Part shown: one piece after another, positions 35,212-43,890 of the stretch | Position numbering within the stretch: position 1 is the stretch's first letter | Layout of the letters: every line of letters starts with the position of its first letter | NCBI GenBank assembly: GCA_934096805.1 | Contig: CAKOMW010000001.1 | Coordinates: forward strand, 475,482-539,481 | Direction of reading: 5' to 3' | Origin: an uncultured Bacilli bacterium | GTDB taxonomy: Bacteria > Bacillota_I > Bacilli_A > RF39 > UBA660 | Length of the DNA: 64,000 nt | Translations under genes and position numbers: made by a program | The notes under the pieces: generated by a model | The model's input: the letters and a program-made list of their open reading frames with translations, nothing else | Databases searched by the model: none | What the model was told of the DNA's origin: nothing

Positions 35212-35634
35212 TTATTTAATGTATCCGGCATTAGTGAATTTTTTAATTATGTAGTCTTCTGTTCTTGAGCCTTCGATTTTATTCATTGTTTCTTTTCCGT
35301 CTTCAATGAATAGAACTGTTGGGGTACCGGTTACGTCTACTAGTTCATAGAATGAGTTTTCATTTTTTTTATCTAGTTTGTCTGTGTATAAAGAATATAC
35401 TTTTAAGTTGTATTTTCTTAGGACGCTTAAGAATTTTGGATTGAATTCTTCACAGGCAGAGCATCCGTCTTTTTTAACGTATAGAACAAATTTTTCTTTT
35501 TTATCCATTTTTGATACTAGTTGTTCATAGGTTATTTCTGTTATGTATTTATCTTCGCTTTCGCTGAAGAATGTTGCTAAGAATACTAGGATTAGGATAA
35601 TGAAAATTGCTCCGATTAACCATTTATTTTTCAT
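35212..35634 (-). CDS. Membrane-anchored thioredoxin-like protein
   Basis: 140 residues from the ATG at 35632-35634, behind GAGGTGAAA; a longer frame reaching 35700 lacks a ribosome site. One N-terminal membrane helix (about 6-24), then a thioredoxin fold with the redox motif CSAC (KKDGCSACEEFNPKF) and the cis-Pro strand (VTGTPTVLFIEDG). It probably handles disulfides on the outer face. Relevant nearby clients would be the Cys-rich protein at 45766 (inference). Divergent from the 35757 gene. Confidence 0.85.
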   Translation of the reverse strand: MKNKWLIGAIFIILILVFLATFFSESEDKYITEITYEQLVSKMDKKEKFVLYVKKDGCSACEEFNPKFLSVLRKYNLKVYSLYTDKLDKKNENSFYELVDVTGTPTVLFIEDGKETMNKIEGSRTEDYIIKKFTNAGYIK

Positions 35635-35693
35635 ATATTTTTTCACCTCAAATAATATGATATCATAAAAGACCGTAAATGTTAAAGAAAATT

Positions 35694-35722
35694 TTGACAA
35701 TTGGGATAGATGGTGATATTAT
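35694..35722 (+). promoter_or_regulatory. Strong promoter of the five-repeat cluster
   Basis: TTGACA (35694-35699), exactly 17 bases, TGA + TATTAT (35717-35722), an extended -10. It is the closest match to consensus I found in the window. Confidence 0.7.
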
Positions 35723-35756
35723 ATTGGACGAAAGCTATGTTTGGAGGTATGTCGTG

Positions 35757-36272
35757 ATGGAGAATAATAAAAAGAGGAAGTTTTATAATTTGTATTTAAA
35801 TAATAATGTATGTGGTGGAAAGGAAGAAAAAGGTTGCAATTCGAATGTGTTTAGTTGTGTGTATTATGATAATCGTGTTGATGAGTCTGAAAATGATTAT
35901 CGTGATAGTGCCTCTGATGCTTTGATTATTGCGGAGTTAGTTGATGGAGAGATGATTGATGTTATAACTGAGGATGTTATTGTATTAAATAGAGAAAATA
36001 TTCCAAATGCTCATCTTAGTTATAGTTTTAGTAGGTTGATGTCTAATGAGGATGTTGTTGCTGAATTGAAAAAACATTATTTTGATAGTATTAAAAAATA
36101 TAAGTTGTTAATGCAACAAGTTAAGGAAGAAAGTATTAAAAAATATAATGAACATTTGGATAGTGTTGAAGGATTAGAAAAGAAGAAGCATGGAAAGCAT
36201 GGGATAAAGGATATTGCTAGTAATAGTTTTGATTTATTATCTAGTGATTTTAAGAAATTAATTAAAAAATAG
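35757..36272 (+). CDS. Unrecognised repeat-family protein, copy 1 ('NNNVC' family)
   Basis: 171 residues from ATG 35757, 8 bases after GGAGGT. Shared blocks with its neighbours: RKFYNLYLNNNVC near the N-terminus, ALIIAELVDGEMIDVITEDV in the middle, a lysine/glutamate helix (MQQVKEESIKKYNEHL) and a C-terminal block (IKDIASNSFDLLSSDFKKL). No signal peptide or membrane helix, so probably cytoplasmic, or secreted by a non-Sec route. I do not recognise the family. First of four tandem paralogues before a kinase-like gene and the type IV secretion locus. Confidence 0.7.
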   Translation: MENNKKRKFYNLYLNNNVCGGKEEKGCNSNVFSCVYYDNRVDESENDYRDSASDALIIAELVDGEMIDVITEDVIVLNRENIPNAHLSYSFSRLMSNEDVVAELKKHYFDSIKKYKLLMQQVKEESIKKYNEHLDSVEGLEKKKHGKHGIKDIASNSFDLLSSDFKKLIKK

Positions 36273-36298
36273 TTATAGTTTTGTTTAGGAGGAAGATT

Positions 36299-36871
36299 AT
36301 GAGTAATAATAATAATGATAGAAAATTTTATAATGTTTATCTTAATAATAATGTTTGTTGTGGAAAAATGGATTCATATATGGCACGTGGTGTTACTGAT
36401 AATTTATTTAGATATATTATTGGGGATAATGTAAAGAAGGGAAGTATAAGAGACAGAAAAATTAGTTGTCTTGGTTGGTGGAAAGGCCATAGAGCTATAA
36501 TTGGACCTGAAGATTATTGTGATGATGCAATGATAATTGCAGAGCTTATTGATGGAAAGTTTTATGATTTAATAACTGGAGAAAGGTTTTATTATAATAA
36601 GGATAATAAAGTTCTTAAGCGTTTGAATTTTAGTAAGTATGGTGCTATTTCAAAGGAAACAGTTGTGGTTGAGCTTAAGAAGTATGATAGTGATAGTTTT
36701 ATTAGATATAGGGATGCTGTAGAACAGGTTAAGGTTGCAACTTTTAATAATTATCAAAAACATATTGCAGAGCTTAAGGAGGAACAAAGAAAAAGAGATA
36801 GTATTAAAAATGTTGTTGATAATGAGTTTGATTCTTTTATAGATAGTGTTAAGAGAAGAACTAGGAAGTAA
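36299..36871 (+). CDS. 'NNNVC' family protein, copy 2
   Basis: 190 residues from ATG 36299 behind TTTAGGAGGAAGATT, a leader nearly repeated before copies 3 and 5. Family blocks: RKFYNVYLNNNVCCGK, AMIIAELIDGKFYDLITGE, EQVKVATFNNYQKH, and the end NEFDSFIDSVKRRTRK. The segment between the first two blocks (about residues 20-75) is unlike the other copies, so it is the diverging part of the domain. Function unknown. Confidence 0.7.
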   Translation: MSNNNNDRKFYNVYLNNNVCCGKMDSYMARGVTDNLFRYIIGDNVKKGSIRDRKISCLGWWKGHRAIIGPEDYCDDAMIIAELIDGKFYDLITGERFYYNKDNKVLKRLNFSKYGAISKETVVVELKKYDSDSFIRYRDAVEQVKVATFNNYQKHIAELKEEQRKRDSIKNVVDNEFDSFIDSVKRRTRK

Positions 36872-36895
36872 TTGTTGTTTTGTTTAGGAGGATTT

Positions 36896-37936
36896 ATGGG
36901 TGCTAGTAAAGAGAGAAAGTTTTATGTTTTGTCTATGAATACTAATGTTTGTAGAAGGAATAGTGATGATGCAGTTTTTAAGGATGTGATTGTTAATTCT
37001 AAGAGAAAGAGGGAGCTTAATGAACTTTATAGACAAAACAGAATAAGTAGTGTTAATCCTAGTGATTATTGTAATGATGCAGATGTTATTGGAGAATTAA
37101 TTGATGGACAAATGTATGATGTAATAACTGGAGAGAAGCTTTATTATAATAAGTCTAAGGCTATTAAAAAGTTTTTGAGTTTTTATTCTTATGTACCTAT
37201 TTCTATTGATAAAGTAGTAAAAGAGCTTAGAAAATATGATGATGAGAGTAAGAATAGATATAGAGATTGTTTAAATAAAGTTAAGGAAAAATGTGTTTTT
37301 AACTATAATGAAGAGCAAAGGAATAGACAATTAAAAAGAAAAGCAATGCAGGCTATGATTGATAGTGCTCCTAAGGATGGTGGAAGAAAGTTTTTTAATG
37401 TTTCTCTTAATAATAATGTTTGTAGAGAGGAAGGTTGGTATGCACCAAATAAGAACAATGTTTTTACTAAAGTTATATATTATCCTGAATTAAGAGAGAG
37501 GCATGAAAAAAGAAATATAGAAACTTATGGAAAATGGAGAGGCAGTAGAATGGAAATAGATGATTCTCTTTGTTGTGGTAATGCAATGATAATTGCAGAG
37601 CTTATTGATGATGAAGTTTATGATGTAATAACTGGGGAAAGACTTTATTTGAATAGAAATGGAGAGGGTAGTAAAAACTTGAGTTTTTATGAGTATGCTC
37701 CTATTACTAGAGAGACTGTTGTACGTGAACTTCAAAAGTATGATAGTGATAGTTTTACTAGATATAAAGAATGTATGGAAAAGGTTAAAAGGGCTACTTA
37801 TATTGCTTTTCAAGAGTATTTAGAAGAATATGATAAAGATAAAAAAAGAGATTTAGAAAATCAAAGAATAAAGAATATTGCTAATAATGGTTTTGATTCG
37901 TTTATGGATAGTATTAGGAAAAGGACTAGAAAATAG
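36896..37936 (+). CDS. 'NNNVC' family protein with two fused copies (3 and 4)
   Basis: 346 residues from ATG 36896 behind AGGAGG. Two domains in tandem: copy 3 from ERKFYVLSMNTNVCRRN to about residue 155, copy 4 from GRKFFNVSLNNNVCREE to the C-terminal NNGFDSFMDSIRKRTRK. Copy 3 lacks the usual C-terminal block before the junction, as expected if an in-frame deletion fused two adjacent genes. Both keep the IxELIDxxxYDVITGEKLY-type core (ELIDGQMYDVITGEKLYYN, ELIDDEVYDVITGERLYLN). Function unknown. Confidence 0.7.
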   Translation: MGASKERKFYVLSMNTNVCRRNSDDAVFKDVIVNSKRKRELNELYRQNRISSVNPSDYCNDADVIGELIDGQMYDVITGEKLYYNKSKAIKKFLSFYSYVPISIDKVVKELRKYDDESKNRYRDCLNKVKEKCVFNYNEEQRNRQLKRKAMQAMIDSAPKDGGRKFFNVSLNNNVCREEGWYAPNKNNVFTKVIYYPELRERHEKRNIETYGKWRGSRMEIDDSLCCGNAMIIAELIDDEVYDVITGERLYLNRNGEGSKNLSFYEYAPITRETVVRELQKYDSDSFTRYKECMEKVKRATYIAFQEYLEEYDKDKKRDLENQRIKNIANNGFDSFMDSIRKRTRK

Positions 37937-37962
37937 TTGTTGTTTTATTTAGGAGGAAGATT

Positions 37963-38484
37963 ATGAGTGATAAAAAAGAGAGAAAGTTTTATAATTTGCA
38001 TTTAAATAATAACGTATGTGGGGAAGATGCTTATAGCGGTTATTATTCGAATTTTTTTGATTATGTTCATGATAGTTATGATAATTATGATAATCAATTC
38101 ATGCATGGACAAGTTAGTTGTGGCAAGAGAGCTTTGATAATTGCGGAGTTAGTTGATGGAAAGATGATTGATATTATAACTGAAGATGTTCTTTTGTTAA
38201 ATAAAGATAATATTCCAACTCAATGCCTTACTTATAGTGCTTATGAGTTGATGTCTAAAGAAGCTGTTGTTTCAGAATTGGAAAAGCATAGTTCTAATAG
38301 TATAAAAAGATATAAAGAGTCGATGCAAAAGGTTAAGGATGCTACTGTTGAAAATTATAAAAACCATCTATATTTAATTCAGAGACAAAAGATGTATGAA
38401 GAAGAAAAACAAAGAATAGAAGATATTGCTAATAATGGCTTTGATTCATTTATGAATAATTTTAAGAGAAGAACTAAGAAATAG
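37963..38484 (+). CDS. 'NNNVC' family protein, copy 5
   Basis: 173 residues, ATG behind TTTAGGAGGAAGATT. Blocks: RKFYNLHLNNNVCGED, ALIIAELVDGKMIDIITEDV, QKVKDATVENYKNHL, ANNGFDSFMNNFKRRTKK. Closest in its core to copy 1 (LVDG..ID.ITEDV), whereas copies 2-4 share LID...YD.ITGE, so the cluster holds two subtypes. Two bases separate it from the kinase-like gene. Confidence 0.7.
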   Translation: MSDKKERKFYNLHLNNNVCGEDAYSGYYSNFFDYVHDSYDNYDNQFMHGQVSCGKRALIIAELVDGKMIDIITEDVLLLNKDNIPTQCLTYSAYELMSKEAVVSELEKHSSNSIKRYKESMQKVKDATVENYKNHLYLIQRQKMYEEEKQRIEDIANNGFDSFMNNFKRRTKK

Positions 38485-38486
38485 TT

Positions 38487-39326
38487 ATGGTTAAGTTTAT
38501 AAATGATGATTTTTTGGGATTACTTTATGGTAATAGGATAATACAAGATGATAATTTTAATTCTTATTCTTTAGTGTCTGTTTTGGATGATAGTGTTTAT
38601 AAGATTTATACTGATAGTGATTATAAGTATAAGTTAAATCTTGAGGTTGTTAAGAAAGAATTTATATTGTCTGAGCTTAAAGATATTGAAGAGTTGGTTT
38701 TACCTGATTCTTTGCTTTCTTATAATGATTCTATTGTTGGATTTAAAATGCCTTATATAAAAGGGAATACTTTAGATAATGTTGATGATAGTTTGCCTTG
38801 TTTTTTGAAGCTTGTTGATGTTATTGATAGTTTTTCTAGTTTGTCTTTTCCTTTTTGTATTGGAGATTTGCATGAAAAGAATGTGATTGTTGATGATTTT
38901 GGTGATATTCATATTATTGATTGTGATAGTTTTGTGATAGGTAATAGAGAGATATATGAAGATGATGGCAGAATGTGTAATGGAAAGTATGTTGAGTATG
39001 GGGTTGTTTTTGGTGGAGTAAATGATTTTAAGGAACATTCTATAAATACTGATTATTATTGTTTGTTTATGATGTTGGTTAGTAAAATAGTGGAGAAGCA
39101 TGGGATAAGTTTTGATAATTATTTGTTTCATGGTTATAGATGTAATGATTGGTATTTTAATTCTTTAATGGATAGAGCTTCATCTAATATAAATAGTTTT
39201 GTTCTTAGTAAAGATGATGTTTTATATATGTTTGATAATATGAATAGATTTTCTTTTTATATTAGTGATAATGTTAGTGATGAAGAGTTTAATAGTGTTA
39301 TTAAGAGGGTTAGAGATAATAGATAG
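38487..39326 (+). CDS. Protein-kinase-like protein closing the 'NNNVC' cluster
   Basis: 279 residues; starts 2 bases after the previous stop without its own Shine-Dalgarno, so translation is probably coupled. Kinase-like features in order: SVYKIY (Lys39, possible beta-3 lysine), KKEFILSEL (possible alpha-C Glu), a hinge-like MPYIKGNTL, a catalytic-loop equivalent GDLHEKNVIV (Asp127, Asn132) and a metal-binding IIDCDSF (Asp145/Asp147, in place of DFG). The HxDLHxxN-like loop resembles aminoglycoside phosphotransferase, RIO or LPS-kinase-like folds more than typical Ser/Thr kinases. No glycine-rich loop is obvious. Substrate unknown; the four upstream paralogues are candidates. Confidence 0.65.
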   Translation: MVKFINDDFLGLLYGNRIIQDDNFNSYSLVSVLDDSVYKIYTDSDYKYKLNLEVVKKEFILSELKDIEELVLPDSLLSYNDSIVGFKMPYIKGNTLDNVDDSLPCFLKLVDVIDSFSSLSFPFCIGDLHEKNVIVDDFGDIHIIDCDSFVIGNREIYEDDGRMCNGKYVEYGVVFGGVNDFKEHSINTDYYCLFMMLVSKIVEKHGISFDNYLFHGYRCNDWYFNSLMDRASSNINSFVLSKDDVLYMFDNMNRFSFYISDNVSDEEFNSVIKRVRDNR

Positions 39327-39369
39327 TTTTTCTTTTATGTAAAAATTGTACACTTTTTTAATATTTTAT

Positions 39370-39399
39370 TTGACAAGGTATATTTCTTTATAGTAGAAT
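39370..39399 (+). promoter_or_regulatory. Promoter of the type IV secretion operon
   Basis: TTGACA (39370-39375), 18-base spacer, TAGAAT (39394-39399), then AAAGGAGAG before ATG 39425. Confidence 0.6.
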
Positions 39400-39424
39400 T
39401 GAAGTAGAGAAAAGGAGAGATAGT

Positions 39425-39835
39425 ATGGAAATATTACAAATGTTACAAAGTGTTGATTTAATACAGTTTTTGGTTAATGCTGCTGGTGATGCCGAAGGTT
39501 TTTGTGAAGCAACAAAAGATATATGGAAACTAGTAGGTCAAGTTATAAGGATAATATTGATAGTTATACCTGTTATTTTAGTTTTGCTTGGAACATTTGA
39601 TTTAGGTAAAGCTGTAATGGCTGGTGATGATAAGGAAATAAAGGAAGCTCAAAAGATGTTTGTTAAAAGACTTATTTATGGAGTTGTAATATTCTTTATT
39701 CCATATATTATAGCTGGTGTATTTAGTTTATTTAATGGTCTTTCTAGCAAAGAAGCACAACAACAAGGCAAAACAAATGCTACTGATTCTAGTACTTGTT
39801 GGAGATGTGCAATCAAACCTAATAGTTGTAAATGA
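39425..39835 (+). CDS. VirB2/TrbC-like small membrane protein 1
   Basis: 136 residues, ATG behind AAAGGAGAGA. Two long membrane helices (about 38-60 and 80-103) separated by a charged loop (GDDKEIKEAQKMFVKRL), the pilin-subunit-like pattern of VirB2/TrbC in Gram-positive conjugation loci. The C-terminal tail has a CWRC pair and a final Cys. A related smaller protein is encoded at 39942, with a terminator between them. Confidence 0.7.
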   Translation: MEILQMLQSVDLIQFLVNAAGDAEGFCEATKDIWKLVGQVIRIILIVIPVILVLLGTFDLGKAVMAGDDKEIKEAQKMFVKRLIYGVVIFFIPYIIAGVFSLFNGLSSKEAQQQGKTNATDSSTCWRCAIKPNSCK

Positions 39836-39857
39836 CTGAATAAAATTCAATGGAAAA

Positions 39858-39890
39858 AGTAAATAGATATTGTTATTTGCTTTTTTTTTT
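39858..39890 (+). terminator. Internal (attenuating) terminator between the two VirB2-like genes
   Basis: AGTAAATA (39858-39865) pairs, with one wobble, with TATTTGCT (39874-39881), then T10. A TATAAT follows at 39893-39898. This would make more of the first pilin-like protein than of downstream genes. Confidence 0.65.
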
Positions 39891-39941
39891 GTTATAATTT
39901 AAATTGAGTGATTATGATAATAAAGAAGTGATGGTGATTTT

Positions 39942-40259
39942 ATGTTAATTAAAAATATGGTGCCTCTTATGGCTTTTAAGTTTAGTGATGATTGTGGTTT
40001 ATTAGGGGATGAATTTATAAAGCTAATGAATGAAGCGTGGACTATTATTTTGGTTGTTATTCCTGTTTTGCTTGTTGTACTTATTATTCTTGATTTTGTT
40101 AAGGCTGTTGCTGCTAGTGATGACAAGCAAATGAAGAGTGCTGTTTCTAATGCAATAAAGAGAATTGCAATTGGTGTTGCTATATTCTTTTTGCCTTTGT
40201 TAGTTGATTTTATTCTTAAACTTGCTGGAATTGCTTCTGGTACTTGTGGTGTAGGTTAG
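39942..40259 (+). CDS. VirB2/TrbC-like small membrane protein 2
   Basis: 105 residues, ATG behind GGTGA. Same plan as the 39425 protein: short N-terminal segment with a Cys, helix ILVVIPVLLVVLIILDFVKAV, charged loop ASDDKQMKSAVSNAIKRI, second helix, and a C-terminal Cys (SGTCGVG). The loop motif (A.DDK.....V..AIKR) is shared, so the two are paralogues. Leads directly into the VirB6-like gene (10 bases). Confidence 0.7.
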   Translation: MLIKNMVPLMAFKFSDDCGLLGDEFIKLMNEAWTIILVVIPVLLVVLIILDFVKAVAASDDKQMKSAVSNAIKRIAIGVAIFFLPLLVDFILKLAGIASGTCGVG

Positions 40260-40269
40260 GAGTGATATT

Positions 40270-42927
40270 ATGGGTTTGATTAATTTATTAGGAATAATAA
40301 ACGAAGGATTATATAATTTAGTTTCTTCTTTATATACTTTTTTGGGAACTTTATATAATTTTCTTGTTGGTTTATCAAATATTGAGTTTTTAAAAGAAAC
40401 TTATCTTAATGATTTTACAACTACTGTTTATGTTTTGGCGGGAATTTTTATGTTATTTAGGGTTGCTGTTAGTTTTCTTAGTGCTCTTGTTGACCCTGAT
40501 AAGCTTAGTGATAAGAATGAAAGTCCTAGTAAGCTTTTAACAAGGATGATTATTGTTATTGTTTTAATGATTGCATTAGTACCTAATTCTTACGTTTATG
40601 ATTATTTAAACAGGTTACAGAATGCTATTATTAATCCTAATGATGGTTTAATTGTTAATTTGTTTAGTAAAGCTAAGAAAAAGGCTGAGAAGGATGCTGA
40701 AAAAGAAGGAAGGACTCTTAATAATGATGGTCTTCAGTTTTCTAGAAATTTACTTGGTACAATGACGAATTGTGATGATGAAGATAGTAATTCGGATGGT
40801 GTTGGTACTACATATAATACTGATGATAGTGATTTTATGTTTACTGGTAGTAGTGGATTTGTTACTTCTTCTGGATTGACAACGGTTGCATCTGTTGCTG
40901 AAAATAATAATGCTGGTGGTATGGCTGGTACGATTGGTGGAAATTCTACTGTTGATGAAGTTGTAAAAGCGGGTAAGAATTCTAAAAAAATTGATACATC
41001 TACTTGTGAAGGAATTAGGACTGCTTTGCTTGATAATACTTATAGAGATGATGTTACTGATGCATTAGATGATAAGTTTAGTATTAGCTGGCTTATTGCT
41101 ATTCTTGTAGGTATTGCAGTTATTGTATATTTGCTTGTTTTATGTATTGAAGTAGTTGTTCGTGGATTGAAATTAGTATTTTTACAAATGGTGGCTCCTA
41201 TTGCCATAATTAGTTATGTGTCACCAAAGGATAAAATTCTTCCAGAATGGGCTAAGATGTATGTTTCTACGTATATAGATATATTTATAAAACTTATTGC
41301 AATTCAAATTGGTGCTTTATTCTTATTAGGTTTTCAGTTTTCTGAGAAACCAATTGAAAATTTATTTGTGATACTTGGTATTTTAGTATTTATGAAACTT
41401 ATTCCAACAATGATTAGTAAGATATTTGGTATTGATCTTGCATCTGGAACATTTAAGGATTCAATGAATATGTTGAAGACTGCTGCCGGTGTTGGTGCTC
41501 TTGGAGCAGGAAGTATGATTGCTCGTGGTGTTTCTAGAGCTGCTAACTTAGATTGGAAAGGTAATGGTACTAAGAAAGATATGTTTAAAAATGCTGCAAA
41601 GAATACTGCTAAGAGTCTTGGAGCAGGTGTAATGGGTGCTACTGCTGGTATTAAAGCTGGTGCTAAAGGTGAGAAGCTTAGTACAGGTTTCTTTAAGGAT
41701 CAAGCAAAGGCTGGTATTGATAAAAGAAATAAAGAAATTGCAAGTGATGCTGAATATGGAAAGTATCTTGAAAAAATAAATGGTGAAAATAAACAAATAA
41801 AGGAAGAAAACAAAAAAATTGAAGAAGCAAACAAGAAGAATGGAACTCAAATACCACTTAAGGATTATAAAAGTCCTATGTCTAAGGGGCAATGGAAAAG
41901 AAAGGCTAAGTTTGAAGAAAGACTTCGTTCTTATTTAGGGGTTCCTGGTGAAAAGGAAAAGCTTGAGGTTGAAAAGAAAGTTCTTGAAAATGAGAAAAAT
42001 GCTAGAGAAAAGGAACTTAATGCATTTAAGAAAGCAGAATCTTCTTTTAGTACTGTTCTTGATATTGGTGCTGATAAGATTAAAGAAGGTGAGACTACTT
42101 CTAAAGAGGCTAAGTTATCTAGACAGTATACACAAATGTCATCGAATCTTGATAATATGACTGTGGAGGCTTTTTCTAAACTTAGTGATGTTGATAAGAC
42201 TGCTTATTTACAGGCTGCTGGATGTTATGATAAAGTTAAAGAAGATCTTCAAGCTAAAATTAAAAATGATCAAATAAGAATGGTTGATGGAAAAATAGAA
42301 GGTGCTACAGAGCATGAGATTAGTCTACTTACTAATGTAAATGGTACGCTTGAAGTTAATAATGAGGCTATTGGTAAGCTCAATTATGAAACTATGGGAG
42401 TTGGTTTTGCTGAGCTTCAAAATTTAATGAAGGATACTGCAATAAAACAAAAGAAAAAAGGTGATATGGATCACTTGATTAGAGAAGTATTAAAAGGGAC
42501 AACTGCTGATGGAAAATGTGAAGGTGCAATAAAAACTAACTTTAATGTTTTACTTAATGAATTGCAACAAGGAATAAACAGTATTTATAATGATCAGTTT
42601 GATGTTAATTTGCCTGAAGATGCAAGGGAAGCTGCTAGAGTTAATGCTCAGAATTTAGAAGCTAAATATAATAAGCTTATTGAGATAAGAAATAGGGGTA
42701 ATGGAGATGATGATGCTTGGAATACAATGAGTGAAGCTGACAGAGAAAAATATATTGCTGAAACTCGTGATGTATTGAAAGGATTGTTTAAGAGTGGTCT
42801 TAAAGGACAAATTGGAGAACAAAATATTGGTATTACTACTGTTAATGAAGAAATCAGAAGTGTTGATGAGCAAATTACTGCTGTTGATAATAGACGTAGT
42901 GTTGTTAATGGTGGAGATAAGAAATAG
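40270..42927 (+). CDS. VirB6/TrbL-like type IV secretion membrane protein
   Basis: 885 residues, ATG behind AGGAGTGAT. The first ~400 residues carry several membrane helices grouped in two sets (about 40-105 and 270-400), separated by a ~150-residue Ser/Thr/Asn-rich loop with a Cys pair. The second set includes VVRGLKLVFLQMVAPIAIIS, typical of TrbL/VirB6-type channel proteins. The C-terminal half is a long charged, Lys/Glu-rich coiled-coil tail (for example EKIN...KQIKEENKKIEEANKK), cytoplasmic by prediction. It is thought to form the inner-membrane channel with VirB3/VirB4. Confidence 0.75.
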   Translation: MGLINLLGIINEGLYNLVSSLYTFLGTLYNFLVGLSNIEFLKETYLNDFTTTVYVLAGIFMLFRVAVSFLSALVDPDKLSDKNESPSKLLTRMIIVIVLMIALVPNSYVYDYLNRLQNAIINPNDGLIVNLFSKAKKKAEKDAEKEGRTLNNDGLQFSRNLLGTMTNCDDEDSNSDGVGTTYNTDDSDFMFTGSSGFVTSSGLTTVASVAENNNAGGMAGTIGGNSTVDEVVKAGKNSKKIDTSTCEGIRTALLDNTYRDDVTDALDDKFSISWLIAILVGIAVIVYLLVLCIEVVVRGLKLVFLQMVAPIAIISYVSPKDKILPEWAKMYVSTYIDIFIKLIAIQIGALFLLGFQFSEKPIENLFVILGILVFMKLIPTMISKIFGIDLASGTFKDSMNMLKTAAGVGALGAGSMIARGVSRAANLDWKGNGTKKDMFKNAAKNTAKSLGAGVMGATAGIKAGAKGEKLSTGFFKDQAKAGIDKRNKEIASDAEYGKYLEKINGENKQIKEENKKIEEANKKNGTQIPLKDYKSPMSKGQWKRKAKFEERLRSYLGVPGEKEKLEVEKKVLENEKNAREKELNAFKKAESSFSTVLDIGADKIKEGETTSKEAKLSRQYTQMSSNLDNMTVEAFSKLSDVDKTAYLQAAGCYDKVKEDLQAKIKNDQIRMVDGKIEGATEHEISLLTNVNGTLEVNNEAIGKLNYETMGVGFAELQNLMKDTAIKQKKKGDMDHLIREVLKGTTADGKCEGAIKTNFNVLLNELQQGINSIYNDQFDVNLPEDAREAARVNAQNLEAKYNKLIEIRNRGNGDDDAWNTMSEADREKYIAETRDVLKGLFKSGLKGQIGEQNIGITTVNEEIRSVDEQITAVDNRRSVVNGGDKK

Positions 42928-42947
42928 AAAGAGGAGTGTGATATTTA

Positions 42948-43268
42948 GTGAAATATAATTATTTGATTCCTGCGAATAGTAAAAAGCAGAGTTTAATGTT
43001 TGGATTTATGACTCCTATTGATCTTACTATTGCTATTATTGGTGCTTGTGTTACGTTTATTCTACTTATGATTTTTCAACCTAAGACGCTTGGACTTGGA
43101 ATACTGGTTGTGATTCCTGCTCTTGTAGCTTCGTTTCTGGTATTTCCAATTCCTAATTATCATAATGTTAGGATTTTAATAAAAGAGATTTATTTGTTCT
43201 ATTTTGTTAATAGAAGAAAATATATATGGAGAGGTTGGTGTTATAAGTATGAACAATCAGATGAATAA
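42948..43268 (+). CDS. PrgI/VirB3-like type IV secretion protein
   Basis: 106 residues, GTG start behind GAGGAG. Opens with YLIPANSKKQSLMFGFMTPIDL and has two adjacent membrane helices (about 27-65), then a basic cytoplasmic tail (PNYHNVRILIKEIYLFYFVNRRKYIW). This is the PrgI-family pattern, the Gram-positive equivalent of VirB3, always found just before VirB4. The end overlaps the next gene by 20 bases. Confidence 0.8.
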   Translation: MKYNYLIPANSKKQSLMFGFMTPIDLTIAIIGACVTFILLMIFQPKTLGLGILVVIPALVASFLVFPIPNYHNVRILIKEIYLFYFVNRRKYIWRGWCYKYEQSDE

Positions 43269-43890
43269 TGGACAAGTTAATAGGGGAAATATTAGGAGTG
43301 CTACTTATTCTAATCCTAATGCTGGTCTTAAGAAGATGCCTAAGGCTGCTCGTGAGAATCCAAAGTATACTGAGAACTGGTTGAATCTTAAAGCTATTAA
43401 TAATGGAATTATGTATAATAATAGGAATGAAATGGTAACTGGAGTAAAGATACAACCTAAGAATATATTTATTCTTGATTCTAGTGCTATGGATAATACT
43501 TTGATTGGTCTTATGAATTTTTACAATACATTGGATTTTGAGTTTTGGCTTGTTGTTGCTGATCGTCCTGTTGATATAGCTATGTATCAGGCAGAGTTAC
43601 AACTTTTGTTTCAACAAACTACTGATCAAAGGATTCGTAAACTTATTGCTCAAGATATAGATAAGGGTGATTTCTTTAAGAATAATAATGTTGTTGATAC
43701 TGAGTATTTTATATTGTTCAAAGAAAGAAATATGGAAATGTTACAGAAAAAAGTACGTAATATGATTACTGGTCTTGCTGGTGCTGGTCTTGTTGCTAGT
43801 CAAACTAGTAATGATGATCTTAGGATGATTATAGATAATTTTCTTAATGGTGGAAGAAGTTATCAGTCGGGAGGTGTAATGCCAAAATGA
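43249..43890 (+). CDS. VirB4-associated protein, resembles the N-terminal part of TraC/VirB4
   Basis: 213 residues from ATG 43249, inside the PrgI gene's end. After an Asn/Gln-rich N-terminus, the region VTGVKIQPKNIFILDSSA, then NTLDFEFWLVVADRPVDIAM and AELQLLFQQ, looks like the substrate-independent N-terminal domain that VirB4-type ATPases carry before the ATPase. Its TGA overlaps the ATG of the VirB4 gene (ATGA at 43887-43890). A VirB4 split into two coupled genes is one reading; an independent adaptor is the other. Confidence 0.6.
   Translation: MNNQMNNGQVNRGNIRSATYSNPNAGLKKMPKAARENPKYTENWLNLKAINNGIMYNNRNEMVTGVKIQPKNIFILDSSAMDNTLIGLMNFYNTLDFEFWLVVADRPVDIAMYQAELQLLFQQTTDQRIRKLIAQDIDKGDFFKNNNVVDTEYFILFKERNMEMLQKKVRNMITGLAGAGLVASQTSNDDLRMIIDNFLNGGRSYQSGGVMPK

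Noticed and set aside
35212..35700. Longer start of the thioredoxin-like protein at 35700.
   Set aside because: It would cross its own ribosome site and place non-signal residues before the membrane helix; the ATG at 35634 has GAGGTG.
40880..43460. Long frames on the opposite strand of the secretion genes.
   Set aside because: They are low-complexity shadows (Ile/Ser/Asn/Phe-rich) with no ribosome sites, antisense to well-supported genes.
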